Source: Methylococcaceae bacterium (lineage in GTDB: Bacteria > Pseudomonadota > Gammaproteobacteria > Methylococcales > Methylomonadaceae). From it: a DNA stretch of 6,627 bases. Location of the stretch: the NCBI GenBank assembly GCA_947505055.1, contig CANNLO010000271.1, forward strand, positions 1 to 6,627, in the 5' to 3' direction. Shown in pieces: positions 6,523 to 6,627 of this stretch. The notes under the pieces were generated by a model. That model was not told where the DNA came from, did not search any database, and saw nothing but the letters and a program-made list of their open reading frames with translations. A program made the position numbers and the translations under genes. Numbering within the stretch: the first letter of the stretch is position 1; the number at the start of each line of letters is the position of its first letter.

Positions 6523-6627
6523 GATTTACAAAGCTCATCAAAAGTTTACATTGTCTTTATCAGAAAGATAGCCACCTACAAACCTTTTAACTGTTGCCAG
6601 ACAAGTCATCCATAAAAACAAGCAAAT
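6523..6627. other. Region after hoxW, no gene or terminator recognised
   Basis: The 105 AT-rich bases to the window edge hold no credible ORF on either strand. The only inverted repeat noticed, TCTTT/AAAGA around 6554-6568, is a five-pair AT stem without a T-run, too weak for an intrinsic terminator. Whether the operon continues beyond the window cannot be told. Confidence 0.6.

Overview
The window carries the 3' end of a core gene pair, lpxC and a convergent dciA-type gene (DUF721), followed by a complete five-gene operon for a cytoplasmic, NAD-linked [NiFe] hydrogenase (hoxF-hoxU-hoxY-hoxH-hoxW). LpxC marks a Gram-negative bacterium. The convergent lpxC/dciA arrangement is one I know from gammaproteobacteria such as Pseudomonas. 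The moderate GC content, the Hox proteins and a GTTGGGTTA-type palindromic repeat would fit a gammaproteobacterium, possibly a methanotroph (Methylococcales). That last assignment is a guess from memory of similar sequences and is not proved by this window.

Layout: 1-699 (+) is the C-terminal three quarters of lpxC, cut by the window edge. 730-1191 (-) is the DUF721/DciA-like gene. 1192-1404 is a 213-base intergenic region that should hold the promoters of the divergent dciA-like and hox genes; it contains one weak sigma-70-like match and one imperfect palindrome. 1405-6522 (+) is the hox operon. hoxF, hoxU and hoxY overlap by 8 and 11 bases, and hoxH and hoxW by 8 bases. The only gap in the operon, 111 bases between hoxY and hoxH, holds two near-identical 19-base palindromes resembling a REP/BIME element. 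6523-6627 has no gene or terminator that I can see.

How the genes work together: HoxH (Ni-Fe active site) and HoxY (proximal [4Fe-4S]) form the hydrogenase module. HoxU (three Fe-S sites) and HoxF (FMN, NAD(H) and a [4Fe-4S] site) form the diaphorase module. Electrons from H2 pass HoxH > HoxY > HoxU > HoxF > NAD+, or the reverse. HoxW removes the C-terminal peptide of pre-HoxH after nickel is inserted. No hoxE, hoxI or hyp maturation genes lie in the window, so Hyp functions must be encoded elsewhere.

The system itself is a known type (group 3d, Ralstonia SH-like). The points worth a second look are the twin palindromes inside the operon, the half-lost cluster site in the NuoE-like domain of HoxF, and the longer than usual HoxH propeptide that overlaps the start of hoxW.
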